From: Microbacterium sp. RURRCA19A
GTDB taxonomy: Bacteria > Actinomycetota > Actinomycetes > Actinomycetales > Microbacteriaceae
Direction: 5' to 3'
Assembly: GCF_900156455.1 (NCBI RefSeq)
Contig: NZ_FTNQ01000002.1
Coordinates: 806,001 to 870,000, forward strand
Length of the DNA stretch: 64,000 nucleotides
The translations under genes were made by a program, and so were the position numbers. The stretch's first letter is position 1, and each line of letters opens with the position of its first letter. Below are positions 1 through 11,218 of the stretch, in pieces. The notes beneath the pieces are model-generated. The model was not told the DNA's origin. It made no database searches and was given only the letters and a program-made list of their open reading frames with translations.

Positions 1-2797
<2,797 letters not shown>

Positions 2798-2875
2798 CGG
2801 AACCGCCTGCCTTCCACCGCATCGATGCGGCCTGTCGAATGTTCTGTGTCGACGTCTCCGGCCTGTTTCGGGCAA

Positions 2876-2927
2876 TAAAAAAGACCCGAACCCGTTCATC
2901 GCTCGTCAGCGATGTGAGTTCAGGTCT
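2876..2927 (-). terminator. intrinsic terminator in the bglP leader
   Basis: On the minus strand AGACC at 2927-2923 pairs with GGTCT at 2886-2882, with further GAAC/GTTC pairing inside, a nested hairpin at 2897-2914, and then a run of six U followed by AUU. The 5' arm overlaps the RAT element, the arrangement of protein-dependent antitermination. Confidence 0.9.
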
Positions 2928-2951
2928 TGCCCGCTCGCGCGGTAACAATCC
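2916..2951 (-). promoter_or_regulatory. RAT antiterminator target for the LicT/BglG protein
   Basis: The minus strand begins GGATTGTTACCGCG and continues GCGGGCAAGACC, matching the known ribonucleic antiterminator consensus (GGATTGTTACT..GGCAAAACC). Its 3' half shares bases with the terminator stem, so binding of the antiterminator protein would prevent termination upstream of bglP. Confidence 0.9.
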
Positions 2952-2987
2952 AGATTCGTCGGCGGGCCGTGAGGCCTGCGGCAGCGA

Positions 2988-3896
2988 CTATAGCACCGGC
3001 GCGGAGGGGTCGCCACCGTCGTCGCCGCGACCCATGCTCGTCGCGAGCCGCTCGACGTGGACGATCATGTACAGCACCTCCTCGTCGGTGAGGGCCGAGC
3101 CCGTCGCCGCGAGGACGTACGCCTTCACCGCCTCGGCGATGTCGTACGAGCGCGGATAGCGGTGCTTGGCGAACTCGAAGAACGACGAGTCGCCGCTGGC
3201 GAGCATCGTGCGATCCACCAGGCGCTGCAGCAGGAACCGCACGTGCAGGATGAACCGCGCGTAGTCGGCGCTGTCGGTGTCGAGCGCCGTGCCGAGCCCC
3301 GTCTCGACCGTGCGGACGACGTGCTGCACGCGCCGGAAGAGCAGCGCCGCGGTGCCGTTGGGCTCGTCGCGCGTCGCGTTCAGCAGGTGCATCGTCAGGA
3401 ACACGCCCTCTTCGGGCGGCAGCTCGCGCTCGAGGGATGCCGCGATCGACGCGGCCATGTGGTCGGCGACGCGCGACTCGTCGGGGTGGAGGATGCGCAG
3501 CTCGGGCATCGAGGTGCCGGGGATGCGGATGCCCTGGTCGAGGCGCTCCACGACGTAGTGCACGTGGTCGATGACGGCGAGGGGGAATCGCCGGCCGAGG
3601 TCGCGGCCGAGTTCGCGCTCGGCCTCGTCGACCGCCCGCAGCACGGCCTGCACGAGCGTGTAGGGCGCGTCGGTGAGGAGCTTCCGCGCGTGCGCGGTGT
3701 CGCTCGCCTGGTCGAGCACGAACGTCTTCTCGACCTTCGCGGGGTCGATGCGCCCATCGTGCTTGAGCTGGAACCCGATGCCCCGGCCCATCAGCACCCG
3801 TTCGCGGCCGTCGGCGTCGACCGACACGACGACGTTGTTGTTCAGAAGCCTCTGGACGCCGCCGGGCGGGAGGGAGACGTCACCGGCACCGGGCAT
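2988..3896 (-). CDS. licT: BglG/LicT family transcriptional antiterminator
   Basis: 302-residue RNA-binding antiterminator. The co-antiterminator RNA-binding domain is at about 1-70 ([23 protein letters not shown]). Two PTS regulation domains follow, with conserved histidines in IDHVHYV and [11 protein letters not shown] (PRD1) and LHVRFL and IVHVERL (PRD2). It lies directly upstream of the RAT and bglP, so it is the obvious partner. The 5' neighbour rlmN is divergent. A TAAACT box 7 nt before the ATG and no Shine-Dalgarno suggest a leaderless message. Confidence 0.93.
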   Translation of the reverse strand: MPGAGDVSLPPGGVQRLLNNNVVVSVDADGRERVLMGRGIGFQLKHDGRIDPAKVEKTFVLDQASDTAHARKLLTDAPYTLVQAVLRAVDEAERELGRDLGRRFPLAVIDHVHYVVERLDQGIRIPGTSMPELRILHPDESRVADHMAASIAASLERELPPEEGVFLTMHLLNATRDEPNGTAALLFRRVQHVVRTVETGLGTALDTDSADYARFILHVRFLLQRLVDRTMLASGDSSFFEFAKHRYPRSYDIAEAVKAYVLAATGSALTDEEVLYMIVHVERLATSMGRGDDGGDPSAPVL

Positions 3897-3903
3897 GGGA
3901 TGC

Positions 3904-3909
3904 AGTTTA
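3904..3909 (-). promoter_or_regulatory. -10 box for licT (leaderless type)
   Basis: TAAACT on the minus strand, 7 nt before the licT ATG. The spacing equals that seen before at least ten other genes in this window. Confidence 0.5.
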
Positions 3910-3930
3910 AGGCGGTGGCGTCTCGAGTGA

Positions 3931-3981
3931 GTTGCCGCACTTTGTCGCCTGGCTCGGCCCCGAGCGACCATGTGCCGCAAC
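3931..3981. repeat. imperfect inverted repeat between licT and rlmN
   Basis: GTTGCCGCACtttGTCGC at 3931-3948 pairs with GCGACcatGTGCCGCAAC at 3964-3981 (15 of 18 pairs) around a 15-nt loop. It lies upstream of both divergent genes, so it is not a terminator for them. It is one of several long-armed intergenic inverted repeats here. Confidence 0.6.
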
Positions 3982-4051
3982 GGAAGGTGCCGTCGCGCGT
4001 GGGGGCTGAAGCGACCGCGCAGCGCCCAGCCTCGGCGCAGGCGCACCCCGG

Positions 4052-4057
4052 TACCCT
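4052..4057 (+). promoter_or_regulatory. -10 box for rlmN (leaderless type)
   Basis: TACCCT lies exactly 7 nt before the rlmN ATG, and no ribosome binding site is visible. Confidence 0.5.
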
Positions 4058-4064
4058 GGAACCC

Positions 4065-5363
4065 ATGACCGATCAGCCCCCCGTGCGCTCCACCACGCCC
4101 CGGCAGGCGCGCCCCGCGGGGGCCCCGGCCGACACCGCCGTCCGCGAGACGAAGCCGCGTCAGGTGCGTCCCGCCACGGAGGGCTGGCAGCAGGCCAAGG
4201 ACGAGACCGGCCGTCCGCTGCTGCAGTTCGCCAGCCCCAAGCGCGGCAAGCCGCCCGTGCACCTCGCCGACCTCACCGCCGAGGAACGCGTGGCGAAGGT
4301 GAAGGAGCTGGGGCTCCCCGGGTTCCGGGCGAAGCAGCTCGAGAAGCACTACTTCACCCACTACACGTCCGACGCGGCCGCGATGACCGACCTGCCGGCA
4401 TCCGGTCGCGACGAGCTGGTCGCGGGGATGCTTCCGCCCCTGCTGACCGAGGTGCGTCGCCTGGAGACCGACCGCGGCGACACCATCAAGTTCCTCTGGA
4501 AGCTGCACGACGGCGCGCTCGTCGAGTCGGTGCTCATGCGCTACCCCGGCCGCATCACGCTGTGCGTCTCGAGCCAGGCCGGGTGCGGCATGAACTGCCC
4601 GTTCTGCGCCACCGGCCAGGCGGGCCTCACCCGCAACATGTCGGCGGCCGAGATCATCGAGCAGATCGTGCGCGCCAATGCCCTCATCGCCGCGGGAGGC
4701 CTCGGCGGGAAGAAGCGTGACGACCACTCCCTCGACCGCGTCTCCAACATCGTCTTCATGGGCATGGGTGAGCCGCTCGCCAACTACGCCCGCGTGATGC
4801 AGGCCGTCCGCGTGATGGTCGACAAGGAGCACGGGCTGGGCATGAGCGCCCGCGGCATCACCGTCTCGACCGTGGGGCTCGTCCCGGCGATCAAGAAGCT
4901 CGCCGACGAGGACATCCCGGTGACCTTCGCCCTGTCGCTGCACGCGCCCGACGACCACCTGCGCGACGAGCTGATCCCGGTGAACTCCCGCTGGAAGGTC
5001 GACGAGGCCCTGGATGCCGCCCGCGCCTACTTCGACAAGACCGGGCGCCGCGTCTCGATCGAATACGCCCTGATCAAGGACATGAACGACCACGCGTGGC
5101 GCGCCGACCTGCTGGCCGAGAAGCTCAACGCCCGCGGTCGCGGCTGGGTGCACGTGAACCCCATTCCGCTGAACCCGACCCCGGGCTCGATCTGGACGGC
5201 CTCCGAGATCCCCGTGCAGAACGAGTTCGTGCGGCGTCTGAACGACGCCGGCATCCCGACGACCCTCCGCGACACCCGCGGCAAAGAGATCGACGGGGCG
5301 TGCGGTCAGCTCGTCGCGACCGAGGAGGACGAAGCCGCCGCCGCGGAGACGCCGGTCGGCTGA
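4065..5363 (+). CDS. rlmN: 23S rRNA (adenine-2503-C2) methyltransferase / tRNA A37 methyltransferase
   Basis: 432-residue radical-SAM methyltransferase that methylates A2503 of 23S rRNA (and A37 of some tRNAs). The 4Fe-4S cluster cysteines are C174, C178 and C181 in [11 protein letters not shown]. The methyl-carrying cysteine is in the C-terminal GACGQL. The GMGEPLANY and ALSLHAPDD motifs are also present. An N-terminal extension of about 45 charged residues precedes the domain, as is common in actinobacterial homologues. It stands alone, and its 3' end faces the GntR gene 11 nt away. Confidence 0.97.
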   Translation: MTDQPPVRSTTPRQARPAGAPADTAVRETKPRQVRPATEGWQQAKDETGRPLLQFASPKRGKPPVHLADLTAEERVAKVKELGLPGFRAKQLEKHYFTHYTSDAAAMTDLPASGRDELVAGMLPPLLTEVRRLETDRGDTIKFLWKLHDGALVESVLMRYPGRITLCVSSQAGCGMNCPFCATGQAGLTRNMSAAEIIEQIVRANALIAAGGLGGKKRDDHSLDRVSNIVFMGMGEPLANYARVMQAVRVMVDKEHGLGMSARGITVSTVGLVPAIKKLADEDIPVTFALSLHAPDDHLRDELIPVNSRWKVDEALDAARAYFDKTGRRVSIEYALIKDMNDHAWRADLLAEKLNARGRGWVHVNPIPLNPTPGSIWTASEIPVQNEFVRRLNDAGIPTTLRDTRGKEIDGACGQLVATEEDEAAAAETPVG

Positions 5364-5374
5364 GGCCCTCGCGC

Positions 5375-6082
5375 CTACGCGGCCCCGGTGCGCAGCACAT
5401 GCGTCCGGAGGTCGTCGAGCGTCTGCTGCATGTGCGCGTCCATCGCGCGGTGCGCGGCCTCGCCGTCCCCGCTGCGCAACGCCTCGAGCACGTGCGCGTG
5501 CTCCTCGATCGCGTGCGCCTGGATGACGCGCACCCGCGAGGTCTGCGCCCGCCGCTCCGACAGCACCTCGGTGAGCGGGGCGAACATGACCGTGAGGAAC
5601 GGGTTCCGGGAGGCCGCGAGGATGCGGTCGTGGAACGACAGGTCGGCCGCGACGAACGCGGCCAGGTCATCGGTCTCGTGCGCGCCGCGCATGGCCGCGA
5701 GGTCGGCGGCGATGGCATCCACCTCGTCGGGCCGGATGCGTGCGGCGGCGAGCGCGGCCGCCCCCGTCTCGAAGATGCGCCGCAGCTCGATGAGCTGCTC
5801 GGCGGCGCTCGCGTCGTCGACCGCGGCCGTGGCGGCGAGGACCGCCGCGAGCGACGTCCACCGGGCGATCGGCTCGACGAAGGATCCGCGCCCGCTCTCG
5901 ACGCGCACCACGCCGCGCGCCTGAAGCGTCTTGATGGCCTCGCGCACCGTCACGCGGCTGACGTCGAAGCGGTCGCCGAGCTCGGGCTCGCTGGGAAGCG
6001 CCTGGTCGGCGGTCAGGCGTCGGGCGACGATGTCGTCGAAGATCCCGTCGACGACCTCGTCGACACGTGAACGTCGCGCCAT
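5375..6082 (-). CDS. GntR family (FadR subfamily) transcriptional regulator
   Basis: 235-residue DNA-binding protein. The winged helix is at about 1-70 (LPSEPELGDRFDVSRVTVREAIKTLQARGVV). An all-helical FCD ligand domain follows with likely metal-binding residues (DLSFHDRIL, H..EEHAHVLEAL, AMDAHM). It is the last gene of the sugar-acid cluster and probably represses it in response to a pathway acid. The start at 6082 follows a GGAAAGGGG ribosome site. A hairpin and a TATTAG box between it and the permease suggest it can also be transcribed alone. Confidence 0.88.
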   Translation of the reverse strand: MARRSRVDEVVDGIFDDIVARRLTADQALPSEPELGDRFDVSRVTVREAIKTLQARGVVRVESGRGSFVEPIARWTSLAAVLAATAAVDDASAAEQLIELRRIFETGAAALAAARIRPDEVDAIAADLAAMRGAHETDDLAAFVAADLSFHDRILAASRNPFLTVMFAPLTEVLSERRAQTSRVRVIQAHAIEEHAHVLEALRSGDGEAAHRAMDAHMQQTLDDLRTHVLRTGAA

Positions 6083-6110
6083 GGCATCCCCTTTCCGCTC
6101 CAACCTAATA

Positions 6111-6142
6111 GCCGGGCCGGGGACATCCGTCCCCGACCCGGC
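6111..6142 (-). terminator. hairpin between gntP-type permease and gntR
   Basis: GCCGGGccGGGGAC at 6111-6124 pairs with GTCCCCgaCCCGGC at 6129-6142 around a 4-nt loop. There is no clear U tract; it probably attenuates read-through from the permease into the regulator gene. Confidence 0.55.
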
Positions 6143-6158
6143 GTGTGCGGTACGACGA

Positions 6159-7592
6159 TCAGCCCGCCAGGGCGAACACCGCCCACGTGAGCAGGAAGCC
6201 GGCGAGGCCGAGGATCGTCGTCAGGACCGTCCACGTCCGCAGCCCGTCGGCCACCGTGAGCCCGAGGTAGCGCGTCACGATCCAGAATCCGGCGTCCGTG
6301 ACCATCGACAGGCCCAGCGAGCCGAAACCGACCGCCACCGCGACCGCCGCGATCTGTACGGGGCTGTAACCGGCGGCGGCGACACCGGCCGACAGCAGGC
6401 TCGCGGTCGTCACGATCGCGACCGTCGCCGAGCCCTGCGCCGCGCGCAGCGCCAGGGTGATGAGGAACGCCGCACCCAGCAGCGGCACGCCCAGGCCCTC
6501 GAGCGTGACCGAGAGGGCGGCGCCGATGCCCGAGGCCTGCAGGACGGCGCCGAAGACACCGCCACCGGCGACGACGAGGAGGATCGACGCGATCGGCGGC
6601 ATCGAGCTCTCGAACACCTCGTTGGTGCGGCCGAGACCCCAGCGACGGCGCACCGGCAGCACGAAGAACGCCACGATCACCGCGATGAGCAGCGCGAACG
6701 CCGGCGTGCCGATGAACGTCGCGACACCGCGTCCGGTGGATCCGGCGGGCAGGCTCAGCGACAGCATCGTGCCGACGAGGATCTGCACGATCGGCAGCGC
6801 GATGAGGGCGACGACGGTGAGCGGGCTCGGGGGTGCCATGACCGTGCCGTCGGCGCGACGCGACTCGATGACCGTCGACGTCTGGCCGAACTCGGCCATC
6901 TGCTCGGACACGCGTGCGGCGAGGGCGTAGTCGGTGCGGTTCATCAGGCGTGCGACGAAGAAGCACAGGATGCCGAGCACCGCGCAGATCGGGAGCGAGA
7001 TCGCCGTGATGAGACCGAGGTCGGCGCCGAACACGCCCGCGCCGGCGACGATGCCCGGGTGCGGCGGGACCGCGACGTGCACCGCGAGCATCAGCCCGAA
7101 CATCGGCAGACCGAACACGATCGGCTTCACGCCGGCGATCTTGCTGAAGGCGTAGAGGATCGGCACGAGCACGATCACGCCCACCTCGAAGAACACCGGG
7201 ATCGCCACCACGAACGCCACGATGGTCAGTGCGACGGCGACACGGCGGGGTCCGAGACGATCGGTGAACCGTTCCGCCAGGTGCTGGACACCGCCCGACA
7301 CTTCGATGAGCCTGCCCAGGATGGCGCCCAGCGCGATGATGATGAGCACCTTGCCCATGGTCGAGCCGACACCGTTCGCGACGAGGGTGAACACGTCGCC
7401 GGCGGGGATCTGCGCCGAGATCGCCACCGCGACGCTCGTGATGAGCAGGGCGACGAACGCGTGCACCTTGAACAGGATGATGAGCACGAGCAGCAGGGCG
7501 ATGCCCGCGGCGGCGATGCCGAGCAGAGGACCGGTCCCCAGCTCCACCGCCGGGGCGATGGGTGGGGTGTCGGCCATGGGGACGAGCAGCAT
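6159..7592 (-). CDS. GntP family gluconate/sugar-acid:H+ symporter
   Basis: 477-residue membrane permease of the GntP family with 12 or more hydrophobic segments and the family motif AVHVAVPPHPGIVAGAGVFGADLG near residue 170-195. It should import a sugar acid such as threonate, erythronate or gluconate with protons. It is transcribed 36 nt after the dehydrogenase and shares the operon with a DUF1537-type kinase. This argues for a four-carbon acid rather than gluconate, since no gluconokinase is nearby. The start at 7592 follows GAAGGAG with good spacing. Confidence 0.9.
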   Translation of the reverse strand: MLLVPMADTPPIAPAVELGTGPLLGIAAAGIALLLVLIILFKVHAFVALLITSVAVAISAQIPAGDVFTLVANGVGSTMGKVLIIIALGAILGRLIEVSGGVQHLAERFTDRLGPRRVAVALTIVAFVVAIPVFFEVGVIVLVPILYAFSKIAGVKPIVFGLPMFGLMLAVHVAVPPHPGIVAGAGVFGADLGLITAISLPICAVLGILCFFVARLMNRTDYALAARVSEQMAEFGQTSTVIESRRADGTVMAPPSPLTVVALIALPIVQILVGTMLSLSLPAGSTGRGVATFIGTPAFALLIAVIVAFFVLPVRRRWGLGRTNEVFESSMPPIASILLVVAGGGVFGAVLQASGIGAALSVTLEGLGVPLLGAAFLITLALRAAQGSATVAIVTTASLLSAGVAAAGYSPVQIAAVAVAVGFGSLGLSMVTDAGFWIVTRYLGLTVADGLRTWTVLTTILGLAGFLLTWAVFALAG

Positions 7593-7628
7593 TCGGATCT
7601 CCTTCGATTCGATTCGTGGGGGTTCGGG

Positions 7629-8528
7629 TCAGCCGTGGCGGCGTTCCGGGGCGACGGCGCGGATGACGCTGGAGTCGTCGCGGGAGCCCAGCCCCTGCGC
7701 CTTCCCCGAGAGGTAGAGCTGTTCGGCGGCGGCGGCCACGGGGGTCGGCAGGCCGAGGCGGCGCGCCGCGTCGCCGACGATGCCCATGTCCTTGACGAAG
7801 ATGTCGAGGGCGCTCAGCACCTCGGCACCCTCTTCGTCGTAGGCCTGCAGCATCCGGGGGCCGCGGTTGCCGAGCATGAACGACGCGGCGGCTCCTCCCA
7901 TGAGGGCCTCGAGCGTCTTCGCGGGGTCGAGGCCGAGGGCGTCCGCCAGGGCGAGCGCCTCGCCCGCGGCGGCGATGTGCACACCGCAGAGCAACTGGTT
8001 CACGGTCTTCAGCGCCTGCCCGTCACCGGCGTTGTCGCCGACCACGGTGAGGGTGGATGCCAGGAGCTCGAGCACTGGCGCGGCCTTCTCGCGCGCGGCG
8101 GGTGCGGCGCCGACGACGATGAGCAGGTCTCCCTCGCCGGCGCGGGCGGGACCGCCCGACAGCGGGGCGTCCACGAGGTCGATGCCGTGACCGGCGAGAC
8201 GGTCCGCGACGGGGCGGATGCCGGCGGTGCCCACGGTGCTGGTGAGGATGACGACGGAACCGGAGCGCAGCGCCGTGGCGATGCCGTTCTCGCCGAACAG
8301 TACGTCGTCGAGCTGGTACTGGTCGCGCACGGCCAGGAGCACGGCGTCGGCGTCGGCGACGGCTTCGCGGGCGGACGGGAAGGGCGTCACGCCCCGATCC
8401 TCGGCCAGGCTCAGCCGGGCGGGGGCGATGTCGAAGCCGTGGACCGTGAGGCCGGTGGCCAGGCGCGACGCCATGGGGAGTCCCATGGCGCCGAGTCCGA
8501 GGACGGCGACGGTGTAGTCGGTGGTCAT
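7629..8528 (-). CDS. ltnD: NAD(P)-dependent 3-hydroxyacid dehydrogenase, L-threonate dehydrogenase-like
   Basis: 299-residue beta-hydroxyacid dehydrogenase. The N-terminal Rossmann motif is VLGLGAMGLPMA at about 9-20, followed by the substrate-binding DAPLSGGPARAGEG and the catalytic lysine region QALKTVNQLLCG. In LtnD systems the enzyme oxidises C2 of threonate to 2-oxo-tetronate. The neighbouring four-carbon acid kinase and permease support this role; tartronate semialdehyde reductase is the alternative. The ATG at 8528 follows GAAGGAG. Spacing to the upstream kinase is 28 nt. Confidence 0.85.
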   Translation of the reverse strand: MTTDYTVAVLGLGAMGLPMASRLATGLTVHGFDIAPARLSLAEDRGVTPFPSAREAVADADAVLLAVRDQYQLDDVLFGENGIATALRSGSVVILTSTVGTAGIRPVADRLAGHGIDLVDAPLSGGPARAGEGDLLIVVGAAPAAREKAAPVLELLASTLTVVGDNAGDGQALKTVNQLLCGVHIAAAGEALALADALGLDPAKTLEALMGGAAASFMLGNRGPRMLQAYDEEGAEVLSALDIFVKDMGIVGDAARRLGLPTPVAAAAEQLYLSGKAQGLGSRDDSSVIRAVAPERRHG

Positions 8529-8556
8529 GGGGGAAGCTCCTTCGCTTTCGATGCGT

Positions 8557-9996
8557 TCAGCGGCCCGTGGCGGCCGGGAGGGGGAGGGTGAGGGTGGACA
8601 CGACGTGGGCGAGGGCATCGTCGTCGCCGACGTTGCCGGCGAACACGACGTAGGGGATGCCGACCGCGGGGCCGTCGGCCGGCTCCCACAGCGAGATGAT
8701 CCCGGGGAGCATCGGTCCGAGGACGGTCGCGCGGCGCATCGACAGGCCGTGGGCGGCGACGTCGCTGGAGGTGATCCCGCCCTTGGCGACGACGAAGCGC
8801 GGGTGCGTGCGGGCGACGACTCCCCGGACGAGGTCGACGACGGCGGCCGAGACGGTGCGGGCGATCGCGAGGCTCGCGTCGGCGCTCGCCGCGGTCGTGA
8901 CCGCGCGGGTGGTGCTGATCACGACGTCGCCGCTCTCCAGCGCGCGAACGGTCGCGTCGATGATCTCGACCAGATAGGCGGGAGCGGTGGATGCCTCGAG
9001 CACGCGCGCCACGTCGATCTCGATGTCGGTGATGCCGGGGCGGGCGGCGCGCAGGCGCTGCAGCTGGCGGGTCGTCACGGCCACGTGGGACCCGACGACG
9101 ATGAGGCCGCCGCGGGGCGCCCCTCCGTCCGGGAACACCTCGGCGGAGGTCAGCGGTGCGCGGCGGTCGGCGCCGATGCGGGCGCGCACGAACGGCGGAC
9201 CCACGCGGTAGAGAATCGTCTTCCCGCGCCGCCGCGCCTCGATGACGCCCAACGAGATCAGCCGCATGTCGTCTTCGGTCACGGTGTCGCACACGATGGG
9301 GGTGCGACCTGTGGCGTGTTCGATCGTGTCGGCGATGGCCTCGGCGCCCGCGCGGATGGTCCCGAGGTCGAGCACGATGACGTCGGCGACGCGGTGGCGG
9401 CCTCCCGACTTCTCTTCGACCCACCCGGCGAGGTCGGAGTGGCGGTAGCCGAAGGTCGCATCGCGTGCGAACTCGGTCTCGCCGATGGGGCGCAGGCCGT
9501 CGTGCTCGCGCATGTAGTGGATGCCGCCGATCGTGACGCGCCCCGCATCGGGGAAGGCGGGGACGAGCACGACGCCGTCGACGGGCGTACCGCCCTGTTC
9601 CTCGATCGTGTCGGCGAGCGTGTCGGTCTCGAGCGGGAAGTGGCCGCGGAGCGTGGAGTCGCCGCGGCTGACGAACTCCAGCTCGATGCCGGCCTCGCGC
9701 GCGGCGGTGAGCGCGTTGTGCGCGACCTCTCGGTTGCGGGCGCGCGCGTCGTCGTCGGCCAGGCTGCGGGCGTTGGTGAGCACGTAGACCGCGGGTGCGT
9801 CGGTGGCGAAGACGGCGGTGAAGTCGGCGGTGTCCCATGCGGTGAGGACCGGGAGATCGGCGACCGACTGGGTGCCGGTGGGGTCGTCGTCGAGCACGAC
9901 CAGGCGCGCGCCGAGCGAGGTCGAGGCGGCACGCACCACGGCCGCGGGGACCGGTCGCTCGGCGGGGAAGGGACGGAGGGCGTCGCTCTCGTTCAT
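8557..9996 (-). CDS. four-carbon acid sugar kinase (3-oxo-tetronate or D-threonate kinase)
   Basis: 479-residue kinase of the four-carbon acid sugar kinase family (formerly DUF1537). Signatures are LDDDPTGTQ near 35-43 at the N-domain, SRGDSTLRGH near 110, and the C-domain nucleotide motif AKGGITSSD. Family members phosphorylate 3-oxo-tetronate (OtnK) or D-threonate (DtnK). It is the first gene of the minus-strand operon, with an AAAGGAG site before the ATG. With an LtnD-like dehydrogenase beside it the OtnK role is more likely, but the isomerase OtnI and decarboxylase OtnC are not in the window. Confidence 0.88.
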   Translation of the reverse strand: MNESDALRPFPAERPVPAAVVRAASTSLGARLVVLDDDPTGTQSVADLPVLTAWDTADFTAVFATDAPAVYVLTNARSLADDDARARNREVAHNALTAAREAGIELEFVSRGDSTLRGHFPLETDTLADTIEEQGGTPVDGVVLVPAFPDAGRVTIGGIHYMREHDGLRPIGETEFARDATFGYRHSDLAGWVEEKSGGRHRVADVIVLDLGTIRAGAEAIADTIEHATGRTPIVCDTVTEDDMRLISLGVIEARRRGKTILYRVGPPFVRARIGADRRAPLTSAEVFPDGGAPRGGLIVVGSHVAVTTRQLQRLRAARPGITDIEIDVARVLEASTAPAYLVEIIDATVRALESGDVVISTTRAVTTAASADASLAIARTVSAAVVDLVRGVVARTHPRFVVAKGGITSSDVAAHGLSMRRATVLGPMLPGIISLWEPADGPAVGIPYVVFAGNVGDDDALAHVVSTLTLPLPAATGR

Positions 9997-10126
9997 CCGT
10001 TGACTCCTTTGTGCAACTGCGCCGACGACATTCGTACGCCGTCAGGCGTCAGTCATCATATGGCTTGGTCGACAATCCGGCAACCCCGCGGCCCCCGATG
10101 TCGGATGCCGCCGATAGCGTTGAGCC
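9997..10126. promoter_or_regulatory. divergent control region, sugar-acid operon and aldo/keto reductase
   Basis: On the minus strand TATGAT (about 10055-10060) is a plausible -10 for the kinase operon. TGGTCGACAA at 10066-10075 has a GTCGAC core resembling GntR/FadR-type sites and may bind the GntR protein. On the plus strand TAGCGT at 10115-10120 lies 6 nt before the reductase ATG. The operator assignment is inference. Confidence 0.35.
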
Positions 10127-11140
10127 ATGGTCGGTTATCGCTACCTCGGAAACAGTGGATTCAAGATCTCGGAGATCACCCTCGGCAACTGGGTGACCCA
10201 CGGTTCGCAGGTCGGTGACGACGCCGCGATCAAGACGGTGCACGCCGCCCTCGACGCGGGCATCACGACGTTCGACACCGCGGACACGTACGCCAACACC
10301 GCGGCGGAACTCGTGCTCGGCAAGGCCCTCGAGGGGCAGCGCCGCGAGTCGCTCGAGATCTTCACCAAGGTGTACTTCCCCACCGGTCCCATGGGGCCCA
10401 ACGACACCGGCCTCAGCCGGAAGCACATCATGGACTCGATCAACGGCTCCCTGAAGCGCCTCGGCACCGACTACGTCGACCTCTACCAGGCGCACCGCTT
10501 CGACTACGAGACGCCCCTCGAAGAGACGTTCCAGGCCTTCGCCGACATCGTGCGTCAGGGCAAGGCGCTCTACATCGGCGTCTCCGAGTGGACCGCCGAG
10601 CAGCTCCGCGACGGGCACGCGCTGGCGAAGCAGCTCGGCATCCAGCTCATCTCGAACCAGCCGCAGTACTCCATGCTGTGGCGTGTGATCGAGGGCAAGG
10701 TCGTGCCCACCAGCGAAGAGCTCGGCATCTCGCAGATCGTCTGGTCGCCGATGGCGCAGGGCGTGCTCAGCGGCAAGTACCTGCCGGGTCAGCCGGTGCC
10801 CGACGGTTCACGCGCGACCGATGAGAAGAGCGGGGCGAACTTCATCAAGCGGTTCCTCCGCGACGACGTGCTCGAGGCCGTCCAGCGCCTGAAGCCGATC
10901 GCCGACGAGGCGGGGCTCAGCATGCCGCAGCTCGCGATCGCGTGGGTGCTGCAGAACCCCAACATCGCGGCCGCGCTCGTCGGCGCGTCGCGTCCGGAGC
11001 AGCTCGCGGACACCGTGAAGGCCTCGGGCGTCACGCTCGACGCCGACACCCTCGCGGCGATCGACACGGCCCTCGGCGACGCCGTGTTCGCCGATCCCGA
11101 GAACACCTACGAGGTGTCGCCGAAGGCGCGTCTGGTCTGA
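10127..11140 (+). CDS. aldo/keto reductase, Kv-beta/YghZ-like
   Basis: 337-residue NADPH-dependent oxidoreductase with the AKR fold. The catalytic tetrad is visible as D50, Y55 (FDTADTY), K81 (IFTKVYF) and H123 (YQAHRFD). The C-terminal cofactor loop VGASRPEQLADTV is present. Sequence style fits the potassium-channel beta-subunit-like class that reduces methylglyoxal and other aldehydes. The true substrate cannot be read from sequence. It has its own leaderless-type promoter and a strong downstream hairpin, so it is a single-gene unit. Confidence 0.9.
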   Translation: MVGYRYLGNSGFKISEITLGNWVTHGSQVGDDAAIKTVHAALDAGITTFDTADTYANTAAELVLGKALEGQRRESLEIFTKVYFPTGPMGPNDTGLSRKHIMDSINGSLKRLGTDYVDLYQAHRFDYETPLEETFQAFADIVRQGKALYIGVSEWTAEQLRDGHALAKQLGIQLISNQPQYSMLWRVIEGKVVPTSEELGISQIVWSPMAQGVLSGKYLPGQPVPDGSRATDEKSGANFIKRFLRDDVLEAVQRLKPIADEAGLSMPQLAIAWVLQNPNIAAALVGASRPEQLADTVKASGVTLDADTLAAIDTALGDAVFADPENTYEVSPKARLV

Positions 11141-11147
11141 TCTCACC

Positions 11148-11185
11148 CTGAGCGGGGCCCCGGCAGGGCCACAGGCCCCGCTCAG
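11148..11185 (+). terminator. terminator-like hairpin after aldo/keto reductase
   Basis: A perfect 12-bp inverted repeat (CTGAGCGGGGCC at 11148-11159 with GGCCCCGCTCAG at 11174-11185) starts 7 nt after the stop codon. There is no U tract. Confidence 0.7.
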
Positions 11186-11218
11186 GAGCGGGCAGGACTC
11201 GCGTCGTACCCTGTGCGA

